A stretch of 64,000 bases of DNA from Lates calcarifer (Eukaryota > Chordata > Actinopteri > Centropomidae), in NCBI RefSeq assembly GCF_001640805.2, contig NC_066845.1, positions 22,570,307 through 22,634,306 of the forward strand, given 5' to 3'. Position numbers and translations under genes: made by a program. Positions 14,346-26,364 of the stretch are shown here, in pieces; the first letter of the stretch is position 1; every line of letters begins with the position of its first letter. The notes below the pieces were generated by a model. It ran no database searches and had not been told where the DNA came from. It saw only the letters and a program-made list of their open reading frames with translations.

Positions 14346-15553
14346 CACACACATGCACATACACAGGAATTCAAATGGAACGTATATTCACAACAAAAAA
14401 TCTCAGGGATAGTCCAACACTAAGATGACAGGTTTGTCTCCTCTGTCTCAGTAAGTGAACTCTGCCAAAACAACCCCGAACACAGATGGAAAAAGCCTCC
14501 TCTCTACTGAAAAAATGACACAAGCCTGATTCAGTGTGTGGCTTGTTTATTCATTTGACTCGTCATTTTTGTTATGTGGACCTCTGGTCGGTTAACACTC
14601 AGATGGCATCAGCACTGAAGAAACATTTGGTTGTTACTGGAACTGAAGCTGTCTGTGTTGGGTTGAACTGATGCAGGTTGATTCTGATATTCTCAGTTTA
14701 AAGCTACTCATAACTCATATTTTGCTCACATTTGTGTATGCTCAGTTTCTAACGTAGCAAAATGTTCCCTGATGGCAGTCACCAGCTGTGTGAACTGAAA
14801 CCAGCCACTGCCTGCTGCACCTGAACCTGAATGCTCTGTCGACATGTTCACACGTGTGTGTGATTCTTGCAGGGATATGAGGAAAAAGCTAATTCCTCTT
14901 CACACTGTATATAGTCATTAAGTGCTCTGGCTAGATTTATTCTCTGATGCTGAATCTTGCTGATAGGACATGAGCACGCCACTGGTCCATGACACATGCT
15001 GCATTCATGTCATACAGGACACCAGCTTTTACAGCATGAAAATCCCAAACAGTCATTTCATTTTGAGGAGAAAACATTGTGTGGAAAGTCTGACTTGATT
15101 AATGTCTGTCACTGACCTTTTTGCAGCTACAAAGGTTTAACAGACAGAATATATGATGGTATATTATATCAGTTTGTCATCTTGTCAGAGATTGTCTTGT
15201 CATACTGTTTATCAGTGGAGGTAGTAGCATTCAGATCTTTTGCTTTATCAACTAACTGTGATAAGGGTTAATGTGCTTCTGACTCCATACAAAGGAGGAT
15301 AAGCAAACCAAACCAAACTGATTTTTTCCAACCTAGTAAGGCAACAAGAAAATCTATACAGTAATGTTTTTGTAAATTAGTCAATAAAGCCATTAAGTAC
15401 AAACCATAAACCCTTTAAAAGTTTTCTTTTAATGCACCGTCAAATCCTAACATGAATAAACTGAAGTAGAGATATAAAGTAGCATTAGATGGAACTAATC
15501 ATGTTCAAATTCTACTTCAAAATTGTATAATGATAGAATGAAGTACCTCACTT

Positions 15554-15755
15554 GTCAGGTATTCAGACCCCTTCACTTTTTTCATATTTTCTTATGTTGC
15601 AGCCTCATGCTGAAATTAAAAATGCTGACAGAAATATTCAGCCCTTTGCTGTAACACTTGTTCCTCCCATTTCTTTTTGTTATCTTTGAGATGTTTCTGC
15701 ACCTTCACTGGAGTCCACCTGTGGTAAATTCAGTTGGCTGCACATGATTTGTAAC
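15554..15755 (+). mobile_element. Tc1-like inverted-repeat arm, first copy
   Basis: Begins GTATTCAGACCCCTTCAC and continues through TTATGTTGCAGCCTCATGCT to GGAGTCCACCTGTGG. These blocks are typical of the terminal arm of salmonid and percomorph Tc1-like elements. No transposase follows. The same arm occurs in inverted orientation at 19411-19656. Confidence 0.6.
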
Positions 15756-18005
15756 AGTTGTGCAGTGGTTAGCACTGATTTAGGACTTGAAAATGTATGA
15801 ATGAGTCTTTAACTAATAATTGTCTGTGAGGCATCAAGTCCTGCTGTTAAATCAAAGTGAGAAACTGACAGTGAGGCTGTAGGTCTTTCAAACTTGTTAG
15901 GTGTGAATGAAACATGGTGGCAACCAACCATCTGCTGGCGATGAACTCTGAACTCTGATGTTATCAACAAGGGAATGTCAGGTGTGTGTAAATGATGTTA
16001 CTAAGAATCCTCCAAAAAACACAAGTGTGGCTGACTACAACAATGTCGCTGCTACTTCCAGCTGTTACTCCCATACGACATGAATGCAGCACCAGTGTCT
16101 ACACAGGACACAGATGAACTTGGTCTTCGTCCAGTTATTGCCAAGCAGCAGATTTACAGCAGCTTTTGTTTTATGAGGAAGGCAATGGGTTTGTAACATC
16201 ACTGATTTTGTCAGTGGGGGTGGGAAAGCTGCTCCTCTCACTTAATTTCATTCTTTTATCATTTTCCTTTGTAAGGTTTTGGTAGGGGTTTTTGTTAAAA
16301 AAAAAAAACTGTTAAGACTTTAAATATAAATTTAGAATAATATGTTAATTTGTAGTGTATATTTAAAGTTGTAAGTGAAGCTATTGTAATTCAACAAGCT
16401 CAGATTGTGCATTTTGTTTAGTTTTTGTAGTAGCACCTGCAACTTTCAGTCATTCCTATAAATACCACTAGTTTACATCATATCTCTACTTGTTACTTTT
16501 GGGAACTTTGTGAATTTGACTTGAGACCAAACTCATTTTGTATATTCTGTGTTTTTCCTCAGGTGTGCCTTTAATGTTGCATCAGACAACATTCAAAAGA
16601 CAACTGTTTAACTGTTAAGGTTCATTTCTATCCATATAGCTATTTTGACATGTGCATATGTTGCTGATTTGGTGCAGTGTATGGTTTTAGGACTGATGTT
16701 AGTGATTTTGGAGCTAAATCATGATGATGGATTAAGTTCTGTGTTAGCTGCAGCCACCAAACAGACTGCTCTTGACAGCAGGCTGCACACAGACAACTAT
16801 AGCTGTGACAGTACAGAAACACAGATTTGACAAGTCACAATCAGTGCCCAAATTCTCATCATAATTTAATTTACGGTGGTGTCACCAGAAAGCCCATTAA
16901 AGTGTAATTTGCTGGAGTGAAAGATTCAAATCTCATTTAGACCATCCAAAAAAAAAAAAAAACCCTGAAATTTGTAAAATGCACAAGAAAAGTACACCTT
17001 GTGCCTGGCACTCCATCTTGGAACAGCTGCTATAGTTGGGGTGGGAGGCCCTGTCAGTCACCATTTACATAATTCATAAGTGATACAGTCTATTTGAACA
17101 TGATAAAATGGTCTGAACATGGATTTACAGATACTGTTGCAATTACACATTATCTGTGTTAGCAGACGAACATCAAGATCAAGATTGTAATGTTAGTTAC
17201 ATTACAGTCAACATAGTCACTCGTTTACCAGTGATATTCTTGACCCAACATCTCTTTTCAGTGTCAGTATTCCTCTGTAGGCTTGACAGATGGCTGTCAA
17301 ATTTACAGTAGATTTCTAAAAAATGAGGCTTTGCAATGGGAAAGATAAAGAAACTGTAAATGTCACCAACTCCACACTGACTACACCCTCTGTTTTTTGT
17401 CAAAGAACAAAGCAAAACTTTACAGCCAGCTGTCAAGTCCACAGGGGAGAAGGGGGTAAGTGAGTGATAATTCCAAACTAGATCTCTGGTGGAGCATCTT
17501 CAGCTTCATTAAATCTTCAGCAGCTATTATGCCTTGTCAAGAGCTGAGCAAGCTAGAATCCTGCAAATAACTATTTTCACCTCACAGACATTGTTGTTAT
17601 TGTGTTGTGTGTCTAATGTCCTCTCTCAGTCCCAAGTGTGATCTCTGTGCTGATGCTGTGAAATTAGGATCTAAAAATATGTGAATGTGAAACAGTTTTG
17701 CTCTGATGGAGAGGCAGCTGTGGATGCAGCTGCATTGGTCTAGTGTTTTACTTCTGTTTTCTGATTTTTTTTGTTTGTTTGTTTGTTTGTCTTTCCAAAC
17801 TTTCTCAAACAAAAAAGTTTATTACCTGGGGTATAATAAACGCTGGATCTGCTTTAATTCTGTTGAAAAATGTAAAAATTGAAGAGATTTTACAGTCAGT
17901 CACACTTGTGAAACAAACAAGGTGTACTAGTCATCTGGTTTACACTTTTTGGAGATGTTTGTTTAAAAACATACATAGAACACAGTGAAATGAGTGGAAC
18001 CACTT

Positions 18006-18011
18006 TTTATT
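18006..18011 (-). terminator. Possible dpp7 polyadenylation signal
   Basis: AATAAA on the minus strand, 366 nt downstream of the dpp7 stop codon. It is the first canonical hexamer I noticed past the stop. Position only; not proven. Confidence 0.35.
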
Positions 18012-18376
18012 ATAGATTTTCACTGTCCATGAGTAGTTGTAATTTTCTTCAGCTGTGAGCAGCTCTTCCACTCCTGTGGTTAGTTGCTTGCATTGTGAGA
18101 CGCTACTGTCCACGAGCAGCACACTCAGAAATCAAACCAATTCATTACACTTACTGATTAAGTTCAACCAATTCTGGCTCTTTTCCAGGGTGAACACAGT
18201 ACGTCTTCTATATTTAGTGTGTAGAATAGAATGGGGAGACACAGGTGGATTTATGGAATCCAGTATTTTCTGTTCTCTGGACCTTGGTCTGAGGTGAACC
18301 TGAATTCTGCTACAGTAATCTTAGAAATAACTTGGTTTACATAATCCCAGTCCTGAAACAAATTGGAACCTGCGCT

Positions 18377-21300
18377 TTAAGATAGTGTTTGCAATCTGGT
18401 CCTCTCCATTTTCACCCACTGTTCGATGATGTCTGCCTCTGTTTTCCTGGCAGCGATTACTGTCGCTGGATCATCGTCATGAGACCCTCTGCATAAAACA
18501 ACACAAACATCAGATTAGATTATGCTATGTGACTTTGTAGATTAAAGGTGACTGCTGAGGGGCCAACAGCTGGCTGTACCTCAGGTCTAGATGATGTGCT
18601 CCTCCGGTGTTGACAGCTATTAGTGATGAGCTCAAGGACTTGCGCACCTAAACAGCAGAGATCTGATTAACTCAGACTGACAAAAGGGACTTTGCAGTTC
18701 ACTGAAGTGTTAAATCTCTTACCCCTCCATTTGCCCATGGGTCCAGATCGCCATTGGAGAAAATGATGTTGCTGGCTGTGGAGAGGGCTGAACACAACAG
18801 CTCATTACAAACAAAAACACTAGTGGAGAAATACAGAGGTAATGTTCATCCCAGAAGGACTGTCCACTGCTGGACACCTACTTGACTGAAAAGTTCCCCA
18901 TGAATAAAGTGGGTGCACTGCAGTTTTCAAGTTTCTACATCACACCTTGTGTAAGTTGAACACTGGACCATGATTGGCTCCAAACTAGTTATGATATCAC
19001 TGTATCCTATTTGTGACTGCAGATTTATGGTGAGCACAGAGACACACACACACAAAATGAGACAATGCCTCCCAGCATGCACTGAGGCAGAGCACACCAG
19101 TTTCACAAATACAAGCATTTTCAAGCAAGTGGCTCTGTAAGGTAAGGAATATGAAGCTGCCCACTGCCCTCTAAGGATCTGCTGACATGAAATATATCTT
19201 TATATCTGATCACCAACTGAAGAACTTCCTTTCAACCTCCACATACTCATCTTTTTTTTTTAGAACCAATATCTGAAATACAAATCTAGTCTGAAACAAC
19301 ACATTAAAAACAATCATTAGACAGCTAAACAATTATTCATCATTTTGTGCTGATTATTTTATAAAAGCAATTTCTTCTAAGCCAGCTGCCATATGCCTCT
19401 TACTGAAGATGTCCAATCAATTCAGTTTGCCACAGATGGACTCCAATCAACTTCAGACACATCTGAAGGATAGCTGAAGCAAAAAGGATGAATTTCACCA
19501 TAATCTGAAGTGCTACAGCAAAGGGTTAGAACACTTCTGTAAAGAGCGTAAGTAAAGGGATTTCAGATTAAATTTTTTAATAAATTAGCAAAATTTCTGT
19601 GTTACTAAATGGAAATTTTATCCAATTAAAAGTAAAGGGGTCTGAATACTTCCTGAAGCCACATTAGTATACCCTACACAACTTTCTCGAGATGCCATGA
19701 TACTTCAGAACAGTGTGGTGTTTCTATCAGTAATCAGTGCTCACCATCACCCCAGAACTGGGTTTTGAGCCAGTGTGGCCGTGGAACCACAGCCCAGCGT
19801 GTGGAGCAGTACAGCTCGCGGTCTTTCTCAGTGAAGGCCATGGGAGGAAACATGTCCGTCACATTGTTGCTCTCAAAGCACAGATTAATCTCTGTGCAAG
19901 CCTGCAACCAGAACAGAAGCAGGGGAAGAGTTAGAATCAGTGTTAAGATGAAGCACTTCAGATGCATGAGATATTTAATTTGTCATAATAAAATTCTGTC
20001 AGACAAAAAATGCCAAAACAATCTACTATAGCATTTTTAAAAATATACTGACTTATAAAATAATTACATTTCAAAAACTCAGCACACTGTTTTCATTTTA
20101 ATAGATAACTGATTTTCTGTTGTCATCAAGTGAGAAATCTCTATCACAAATGTTTGTAGCATCTCATCTCATCTCATCCATTCATTAATCCAAGCCGAAC
20201 ATTAAACAGACAAAAGGGAGGTATGAGATGGTACCAGACTACACGCATTTTGCTACTGCTATCAGCAGATACAGATATTTGATATTATATTAGCTTTCAG
20301 TGCATCCATCCACAATACACAGATTCCTTCATTCTGTCTGTAACAAAACCTTAATTCTGCATGAACAGAAGTCAACTTGAAATGATCTACTGCTGTTTTG
20401 ATCATATTACATTATAAAAAATACAACTAACACAAATACTGGATGTTGGAGTACCTGGTAGTCCCAGGCCAGGCTGTCAAAGCCCAGTCCACATCCAGTG
20501 GGATCAGCACACTCCAAATACAGATTGTACAGGTCAAAACAGGTCAGCACCCCAGTAGCATTGTATACAATTCCTGCAGGATGGAGCATGACGGTTATTT
20601 AATGTGTGGTCATGGGAGATTGGTACGTGTCTATCAGCTGTAATGGAGACCACATAGATACTACACAGTATCAAGTTTAAAAATAAATAAATAAAAGCAC
20701 CCCCCCCCCCATTCATAAAAATTCTAGGCCAGAAAGTACACGCACACTAAATCAGACTTTTAAAACCGCACAGTGCACTTTAATGCACCAACAAGAAAAC
20801 AGAAAAACACAGGTTTCTAAAAGGACAAAATACAAAAAACTCTAGATATGAGGTTGCCAATGCCCATACAAGACATTTTTTGGAACAATTGCTAGTGAAT
20901 GTATGCTATATAAGTATTTGAAAGCAAATGTATTTGCCATCTAAGAAATATGAAGCTGGCCACTGCCCACCCTTGACGGCTAATATGAACTATATCTGAT
21001 CAGCAACAGAGAGAACCTACTTTCAATCTCCATATTCTCATCTTTATTCACCAATATCTAAAATAAATACATTCTAGTAGACTAACAATTGTACCAAATT
21101 GTATGCTAATAATGATTTTGTAAGAACAATTTCCTCAAATGTTGCACACAAAGATTTAAGCCTTTTTAAATAAGAAAGTGTTCATATCTTTTACCTGCAG
21201 TGTTCCTGAGGTTACCAAGTAGGTCAGATCCACTCAGCATGGTTTCACAAGCCACCTGAAAATCAAAGTCACATTATACATCACTGTCAGCTTTAGTCTC

Positions 21301-24300
21301 TTGTTAAAACTGGAACAGATCTCATCAAATTCATGTGACTTCTTGACATTTTTTTTTCTTATTTTGTTCTTTCCCCCCCTTATTTGACAGTAGTTAAAAT
21401 CACCTAGATATATGTTGTCCACGCTGAGGCATAAAAATTTTGTACACCCTCCCTCACACTGTATATATACCTTGACAGGGTTGGCGGGCATGTTGCCCAT
21501 GAAGTGAGTGCTGTAGGGGTAATCCAGCATGGCCATCAGAGTGAAGGCGTTCCTCAGTAAGCCATACAGCTGGTGGATGTCCTGAGCAGACGATGGAGGT
21601 TTACACAGAGTAAACTCAGACTGGATGCGACTGTAATCTGGTAACAAAACAACACCACAGAGGGCTTAAATTCCTTATTCAGTTAATAGATTTTGTTGCA
21701 CCTAGGCTGTTCTGAGACATTTTGGGTTTTTTTTATATCGATTCAGTGGACAACGATTTGAAGTTTGCCGATATCATCATATATGAGACGATATTATCTA
21801 TTGATTTAACACAGTCACTTTTATTCATATCAAATCACAAACAACAACTAAAACATCATTTGACATTTTTATTCCTGAGCTCAACCAGACATTTAAATGA
21901 AAAACCTTCTCTTTTGATAAAAATAGATAAATCCTGTTTTCTATTAAGTGCCACATTCTGAAATGTGAAAAAAACTGAAAGATCATTAAATTTCTATTTG
22001 TATACCTTAAAGGAGGATAATGTGTAAACCTATGTAAACCTGTATTTTATCTTGAAGTGGCATGGCTTAAACACAGCATATAACTGGCCTTTCTCCAAAA
22101 TGTTTCCAGACCACTGATGTATTCACCACTGTGCCGCTCGCTTTTTGTTTGGCTGTGCGCGCTCCCGCGGAGAAAGACGTGAGAGGGGAATTTCAAAATA
22201 AAAGCGCATCTTACAAATGATTAAGTATGATGACTGATGGATGTGGGCAGCACAGTGCCTCACAGCAAGAAGGTTCCGGGTTCGAGCCCGGTTCGGGTCT
22301 GGGGCTTTTCTGTGTGGAGTTTAGGTACTAGGTACTCAGGCTTCCTCCCACAGTCCAAAGACATGCAGCTTGGGTCAACTGATAACTCTAAATTGCCTGT
22401 AGGTGTGAATGGTTGTTTGTCTATATATGTTGGCCCTGCCATGGACTGGCGATTCAATCCAATTCTCTTCACTCTTTTGAACATATTTCCTCTATCATCA
22501 TCATCATCAGTAAAAGGAAATAACCAGTCTGTTTCACTTCATGCAGATGATATCTTATTATTAATTTCAGACATGACAAACTCTATTTGTCAAGTTTTTA
22601 AACTATTTGATGAGCTCAGTTCCATCTTAGGACATCATATAAACTGGTTTAAGTTAATTCAGATGCCACTTAACCTTGCAAAATATGTCCATATCAGATG
22701 CTGTTTACATTCAAAACTGCAGGATTTCACCAGGTATCTTCTTATCTACATGCAACCTACTTCCGTACTTTCAGTACAAGGCAATTATAAACTTTGAAAT
22801 ACTTTCTTTCTTCTCCCTGCTGCTTAAGCATGGATCTCAAAAATAATGGGCAGAATTTCAAAAATCTCTGGGAATTCAAAATGGATGTTCTTAGGTCTAT
22901 TTTGCAAATTGATCTTCCATTAATCTTTAAAACTGGATGGACTGCTAATGCATCCAGTTTTATGCCAATACCAATGAAGCAGTTTTGCAGTGTGATAGTC
23001 CTGCTAGGGGAGGCCCCTGCCATTATGGAGTGCTGTTGCCACGGGAGGGTGTGCTTGTTGTGCATCAGTGTTTAGGTGTGTTGTATGCATCGAGTAATAT
23101 CCAGATGAATTCATGGACCCAAGGTTTCCCAGCATAACATTGCATGTTAATGAGAGAATCAAAGTTATTCACTTCTGTCTATCTGTCAGGGTTTTAATAT
23201 TGTTATAGTTGATCAAAGAGTATTGCTAACTACACCCGATTTTTTATTATTTACCTCTTTATTTTCTATGTATTCATTTTTTAATTGTTTGCTGAGTTTT
23301 TTTTTTTAGTTATTTAAGTCTTAAATGAGAAAAAACAGGTTTAAGTTGGACCAAGTGTTACTGGTGCCTTAACAATAAAATATGGTCCAATACTTCTTTT
23401 TGGTCTCTTCACAAAGAACATTATTACACAGATTTACCATGGCTTTCAGCTAATTCTTTCAGCTGATGGAAAGCTCCTCTCACAGCATCTCTGCATTCAG
23501 GGGCAATGTTTTCAAAATCCTTTCCAAGAGAAAAAAAGTTATTATCTCATATCATAAGTGTGGTTAAATTTACAAATGATTTGCTACAGTGTACTGACTA
23601 AATAAACAGTTACCAAGACAACTGTAACACATTTAGGGTAAGAAAACACTTGGAAAATGACAGCTGGCACAAATGCAGATATTTTGGAATCTTTTTTTTT
23701 TTTTTTTTAAGGTTAAATAAGGTTTAGTACACTTGTCTGCCTAAATCACAAAATGGGCAGCAACAAAAAGATGGCAATCCAAGTACTTACATTTGTAACA
23801 TCTCTAAAAAACTGCCTGGAATCTCCCATCCCAGCGGTGGACAGTATGGGGGCACTGGCAGCCAAACCTCCAGCCACAATGTTTGGATACTTGAGTCTCA
23901 TATAGACCGACAGCATTCCACCATAACTACAGAGAGGAGGGGAGACGGACAAACAAATAAGACATAATACTAAGAGTTTCTACCTTTTATTTGAGAAGAA
24001 ATCTTGTGTCGTGTCTGGCCTAAAATGGACTGAGGAATAACTGGGTTGGTATCATTTTACTTAAGTATAATCAGATATCTGAAAGTGAAGGGAAACTTGT
24101 CAATGGGCCATTCTTTTCCATATTTCAGAGGAGTGAAAGCATATTTAGTTAAAAAGAACGAATAACTCACTGGCCGAGAGGCGCTGTACACCCTCGACAG
24201 ACTGCCAATCTATTACAGGGCTGACATATAGAGACAAACAACCATTCACACCTATGAGCAATTTAGAGTGACCAGTTCACCTGCATGTCTTTGGACTGCG

Positions 24301-26293
24301 GGAGGAAGCCAGAGTACCCACAGAGAACCCACAGGGAGAATGTGCAAACTCCACACAGAAAAGCCTCAGGCCCAGCAGGGTCCAAACCAGGAATTTCTTG
24401 CTAACCACAGCAACTATTTCAGTTAATGGTTTTATGTCCTTTTCTGAAGAATAAATCCATACAGTCTCTGGTTCCAGTTTCTTAAAGGTGATTATTTGCT
24501 GTTTTTCAAAATTCTTTTATGATACTTTATTATATGTAAGATTTAAACAAAAAAAATCAACTGATTTCAATGTGTCAACGTGGACTCTTCACAGATTTTA
24601 TTAACTAAATGGTTAACTGGGGGAATTTGTTGTTTTGTTTATTTCCAGTGTTTACTGGTTTATCTGGGTTTATCTGAATATGCTACTTTTATGTGCACAG
24701 ATTTGTTGACTTATGTTGCATTATGGTCTTTCTGGTTTGAAAAGTTAAGACAAAAAATGTGAACGAGAAAAGTATGACGAAGTATAACTGAAAATGATCA
24801 CATAGTTAAATCAATGCCTCTCCAAAGAGTCTGAACATTAGCAGGATTTATAGCAGGGTTGTGGACGACACTGAGAATAGTGTCATCAGGTGACTCTTAC
24901 CTGCCTCCAAACACAATGACGGGACACTCTGTGGCTGCCAGCTGTTGTTTCAGCTCAGTGATCATGACACTATAGTCAGCAAGGGCCTGCTCCACTGTCA
25001 GAAGGCTGATCTGGGGGATGTTGAAGGAGTCTTTGCCGAAAGGCAGAGATTTGCCATAGTATCTCTGTAAGAGAGAAGAAACTTCAAGTCCTGTTTTTTT
25101 TTTCTTTTTTTTGCTTGATGAGAGACCAGAGCTGCAGTATACCCATCTCCTGAGCCATCGTGCACACTGAGTACAGTAAGTGAATCAAAGTCTTCCATTG
25201 TCATCAGCCTTGTATGGTTGTGTTAATGTGCCAATAACAATGGAAGTGAAAATCAGCTGACAGTATGAGTTAAACTTTAACCATCCATTAGACTTTGTCA
25301 CATGATCTGCAAATTCTACTCAGCCAGAACAATTTGGTCAGGAATGGCTGTAGTGTTTGTATTTTATTGGACTGTTTCATGATTTGTTCACACTCCTTTC
25401 TTACATGTTCAGCAAATATGACCAGTGCCTTCTGCTGAACGGCCAACTCTGTGATGAATCCAGAGTTGAGGGCAAATTCCCAGATGTCTCCCTCATTGCC
25501 AGTGTAGAAGAAAATAGGGCCGTAGCCTTTCTTCCAGTACTTATCTAGAAGCAGAGGGAAAACAGACACAGTGAATCATTTGCTCATACATTAGTTCTGT
25601 TTCTAGCAGGAAACTGGTTTTACCTGAGATCAGGTAGCGCTGACTGAAAGTCCCGTTTCCCATGCTGTTAAAGTTGAAGTGATCCAGAGTCTGACTGAAA
25701 TACTTCTCCGTGAAATGGGTCTCTGCCTTGAATCCATGTTTTCTTGACTATGAACATGAATCATGAATTAAATATACAGCGCATATTATAGATAGATAGA
25801 TGTACTTTATTGATCCCGTGAGGGAAATTCATGAAATACTTTGTTATTCATTGAATTCTAACGCTTTACACATCACAACTGGGTGATAATACAGAAATTT
25901 CGTTAGACCTTCCAAAATATCTTGCCATTTTGAAACACAATGAAAAACCTGTGGCTAATGCTAAATCTCCATTCTTTATCTGACATACCATTTAACACTA
26001 TTGTATTGCCAAAACATAAACTTTTGAAGTGTTTGAAATGAAAGTGTTGGTTTGTTGGTCACTTGCATGCCAAATTTGATACAATTGTCAAAGACGTAAA
26101 GGGACAGTGAAAGGAAGTAGAGCACTTCAGAGTGGAGTTTTCACTAAAACTGAGCTGAAGTTTCAGAAAAACAAAAACTAGCAAACTTTAAAAACTCAAA
26201 CGTTACCTGAAAATAAGTGTTTGGCAGAGCGTGCAGCGGCTCAGCAGAGAACAAGCTTGCTGCTACCGTGAAAAAAGCTGATATTTTAATCAT
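18377..26293 (-). CDS. dpp7: Dipeptidyl peptidase 7 / quiescent-cell proline dipeptidase (DPP7 orthologue), 13 coding exons
   Basis: Serine peptidase of family S28, active in lysosomes and secretory vesicles; releases N-terminal dipeptides with proline or alanine second. Exons in transcript order: 26207-26293, 25624-25747, 25405-25544, 24901-25064, 23791-23926, 23438-23519, 21471-21637, 21195-21255, 20455-20573, 19745-19901, 18723-18787, 18580-18647, 18377-18488. Phases join to 493 aa (human 492). The first 22 or so residues are a signal peptide. The ATG at 26293 has A at -3; an upstream in-frame ATG at 26314 has a poorer context. By alignment, the catalytic triad is S172 (GGSYGGM), D428 (NGDLDPW) and H453 (GGAHHLDL), matching human S162, D418 and H443. 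[12 protein letters not shown] and ADPTGCG are conserved. Intron 6 carries a SINE and an L1 fragment; intron 4 carries a minus-oriented SINE. It converges on man1b1. Confidence 0.95.
19144..19285 (+). repeat. Duplicated intronic segment, copy A (dpp7 intron 10)
   Basis: Shares GAATATGAAGCTG-CCACTGCCC, ATATCTGATCA-CAAC, CTTTCAA-CTCCA and ACCAATATCT blocks in the same order with 20942-21075 in dpp7 intron 8, same strand. About 140 bp and clearly diverged. Family not identified. Confidence 0.65.
19411..19656 (-). mobile_element. Tc1-like inverted-repeat arm, second copy
   Basis: In dpp7 intron 10. Contains GTCCAATCAATTCAGTTTGC, GGACTCCAATCAAC and ends AAAGGGGTCTGAATAC. This is the reverse complement, with divergence, of the arm at 15554-15755. 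No transposase. Confidence 0.6.
20942..21075 (+). repeat. Duplicated intronic segment, copy B (dpp7 intron 8)
   Basis: Direct-oriented partner of 19144-19285, with the same ordered blocks (AAATATGAAGCTG, CACTGCCCAC, CTTTCAATCTCCATA, CACCAATATCT). Either two copies of one unrecognised dispersed repeat or a local segmental duplication. Confidence 0.65.
21700..22210. repeat. Probable interspersed repeat (hAT-like?)
   Basis: Intron 6 of dpp7. It ends in a GC-rich block (GCTGTGCGCGCTCCCGCGGA) that I associate with fish hAT-type nonautonomous elements, and its left part contains TATCGATT / ACGATATTATC motifs. Boundaries and class are uncertain. Confidence 0.3.
22243..22450 (+). repeat. tRNA-derived SINE-like fish repeat
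   Basis: Contains CCTCACAGCAAGAAGGT, a B-box-like GGGTTCGAGCCC, CTTCCTCCCACAGTCCAAAG, and GGTGTGAATGGTTGTTTGTC. Truncated where the L1-type sequence begins at about 22455. Confidence 0.7.
22455..23080 (+). pseudogene. L1-type LINE reverse-transcriptase fragment
   Basis: Plus-strand translation near 22530-22570 gives [15 protein letters not shown], matching the catalytic YADD box of L1/Tx1-clade reverse transcriptase with His for Tyr. It continues with [12 protein letters not shown] sequence. Frameshifts and stops follow (second segment near 22794-23075). An old 5'- and 3'-truncated copy in dpp7 intron 6. Confidence 0.65.
24180..24400 (-). repeat. tRNA-derived SINE-like fish repeat, minus orientation
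   Basis: Reverse complement of the family seen at 22243: CATGTCTTTGGACTGCGGGA, CAACCATTCACACCTATG and GGAGAATGTGCAAACTCC are diagnostic. Intron 4 of dpp7. Both ends eroded. Confidence 0.7.
25786..25830 (-). repeat. LINE/SINE 3' tail fragment
   Basis: ATAGATAGATAGATG followed by TACTTTATTGATCCCGTGAG. On the minus strand this is the common fish LINE/SINE 3' tail (CACGGGATCAATAAAGTA, then a short tandem tail). A related tail is at 62676-62740. Intron 1 of dpp7. Confidence 0.55.
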
Positions 26294-26350
26294 GTTCTCA
26301 CGTCCAAGGGACATCGAACCTACCAATCTCGAATGCGCATGTGCGAATCG

Positions 26351-26364
26351 CACGTGTCACATGA
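26351..26364 (-). promoter_or_regulatory. E-box plus M-box-like pair in the dpp7 proximal promoter
   Basis: CACGTG (26351-26356) is immediately followed by TCACATGA (26357-26364), 58 bp upstream of the dpp7 ATG. CACGTG is the core of the CLEAR element bound by TFEB/TFE3, and TCACATGA is the MITF-type M-box. dpp7 encodes a lysosomal enzyme, so MiT/TFE control is plausible. Inference from motif and position only. Confidence 0.4.

Larger units (their letters stand above)
14346..18376. other. Convergent intergenic region between man1b1 and dpp7
   Basis: Tail-to-tail spacer of about 4 kb. Part must be 3' UTR of both genes. AATAAA on the plus strand occurs near 15382 and 15456, about 1 kb past the man1b1 stop, and could be its poly(A) signal. 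A Tc1 arm lies at 15554-15755. A TTTG tetranucleotide run lies near 17770. No other gene recognised. Confidence 0.6.

Noticed and set aside
18841..18910. Possible 9-nt microexon between dpp7 exons 10 and 11
   Set aside because: Considered because the downstream acceptor leaves the protein about four residues short of human; the upstream in-frame acceptor at 18787 restores the length without a microexon.
21234..21647. 137-codon continuous minus-strand ORF at dpp7
   Set aside because: It is dpp7 exon 7 read through its donor into intron; real exons are 21471-21637 and 21195-21255.
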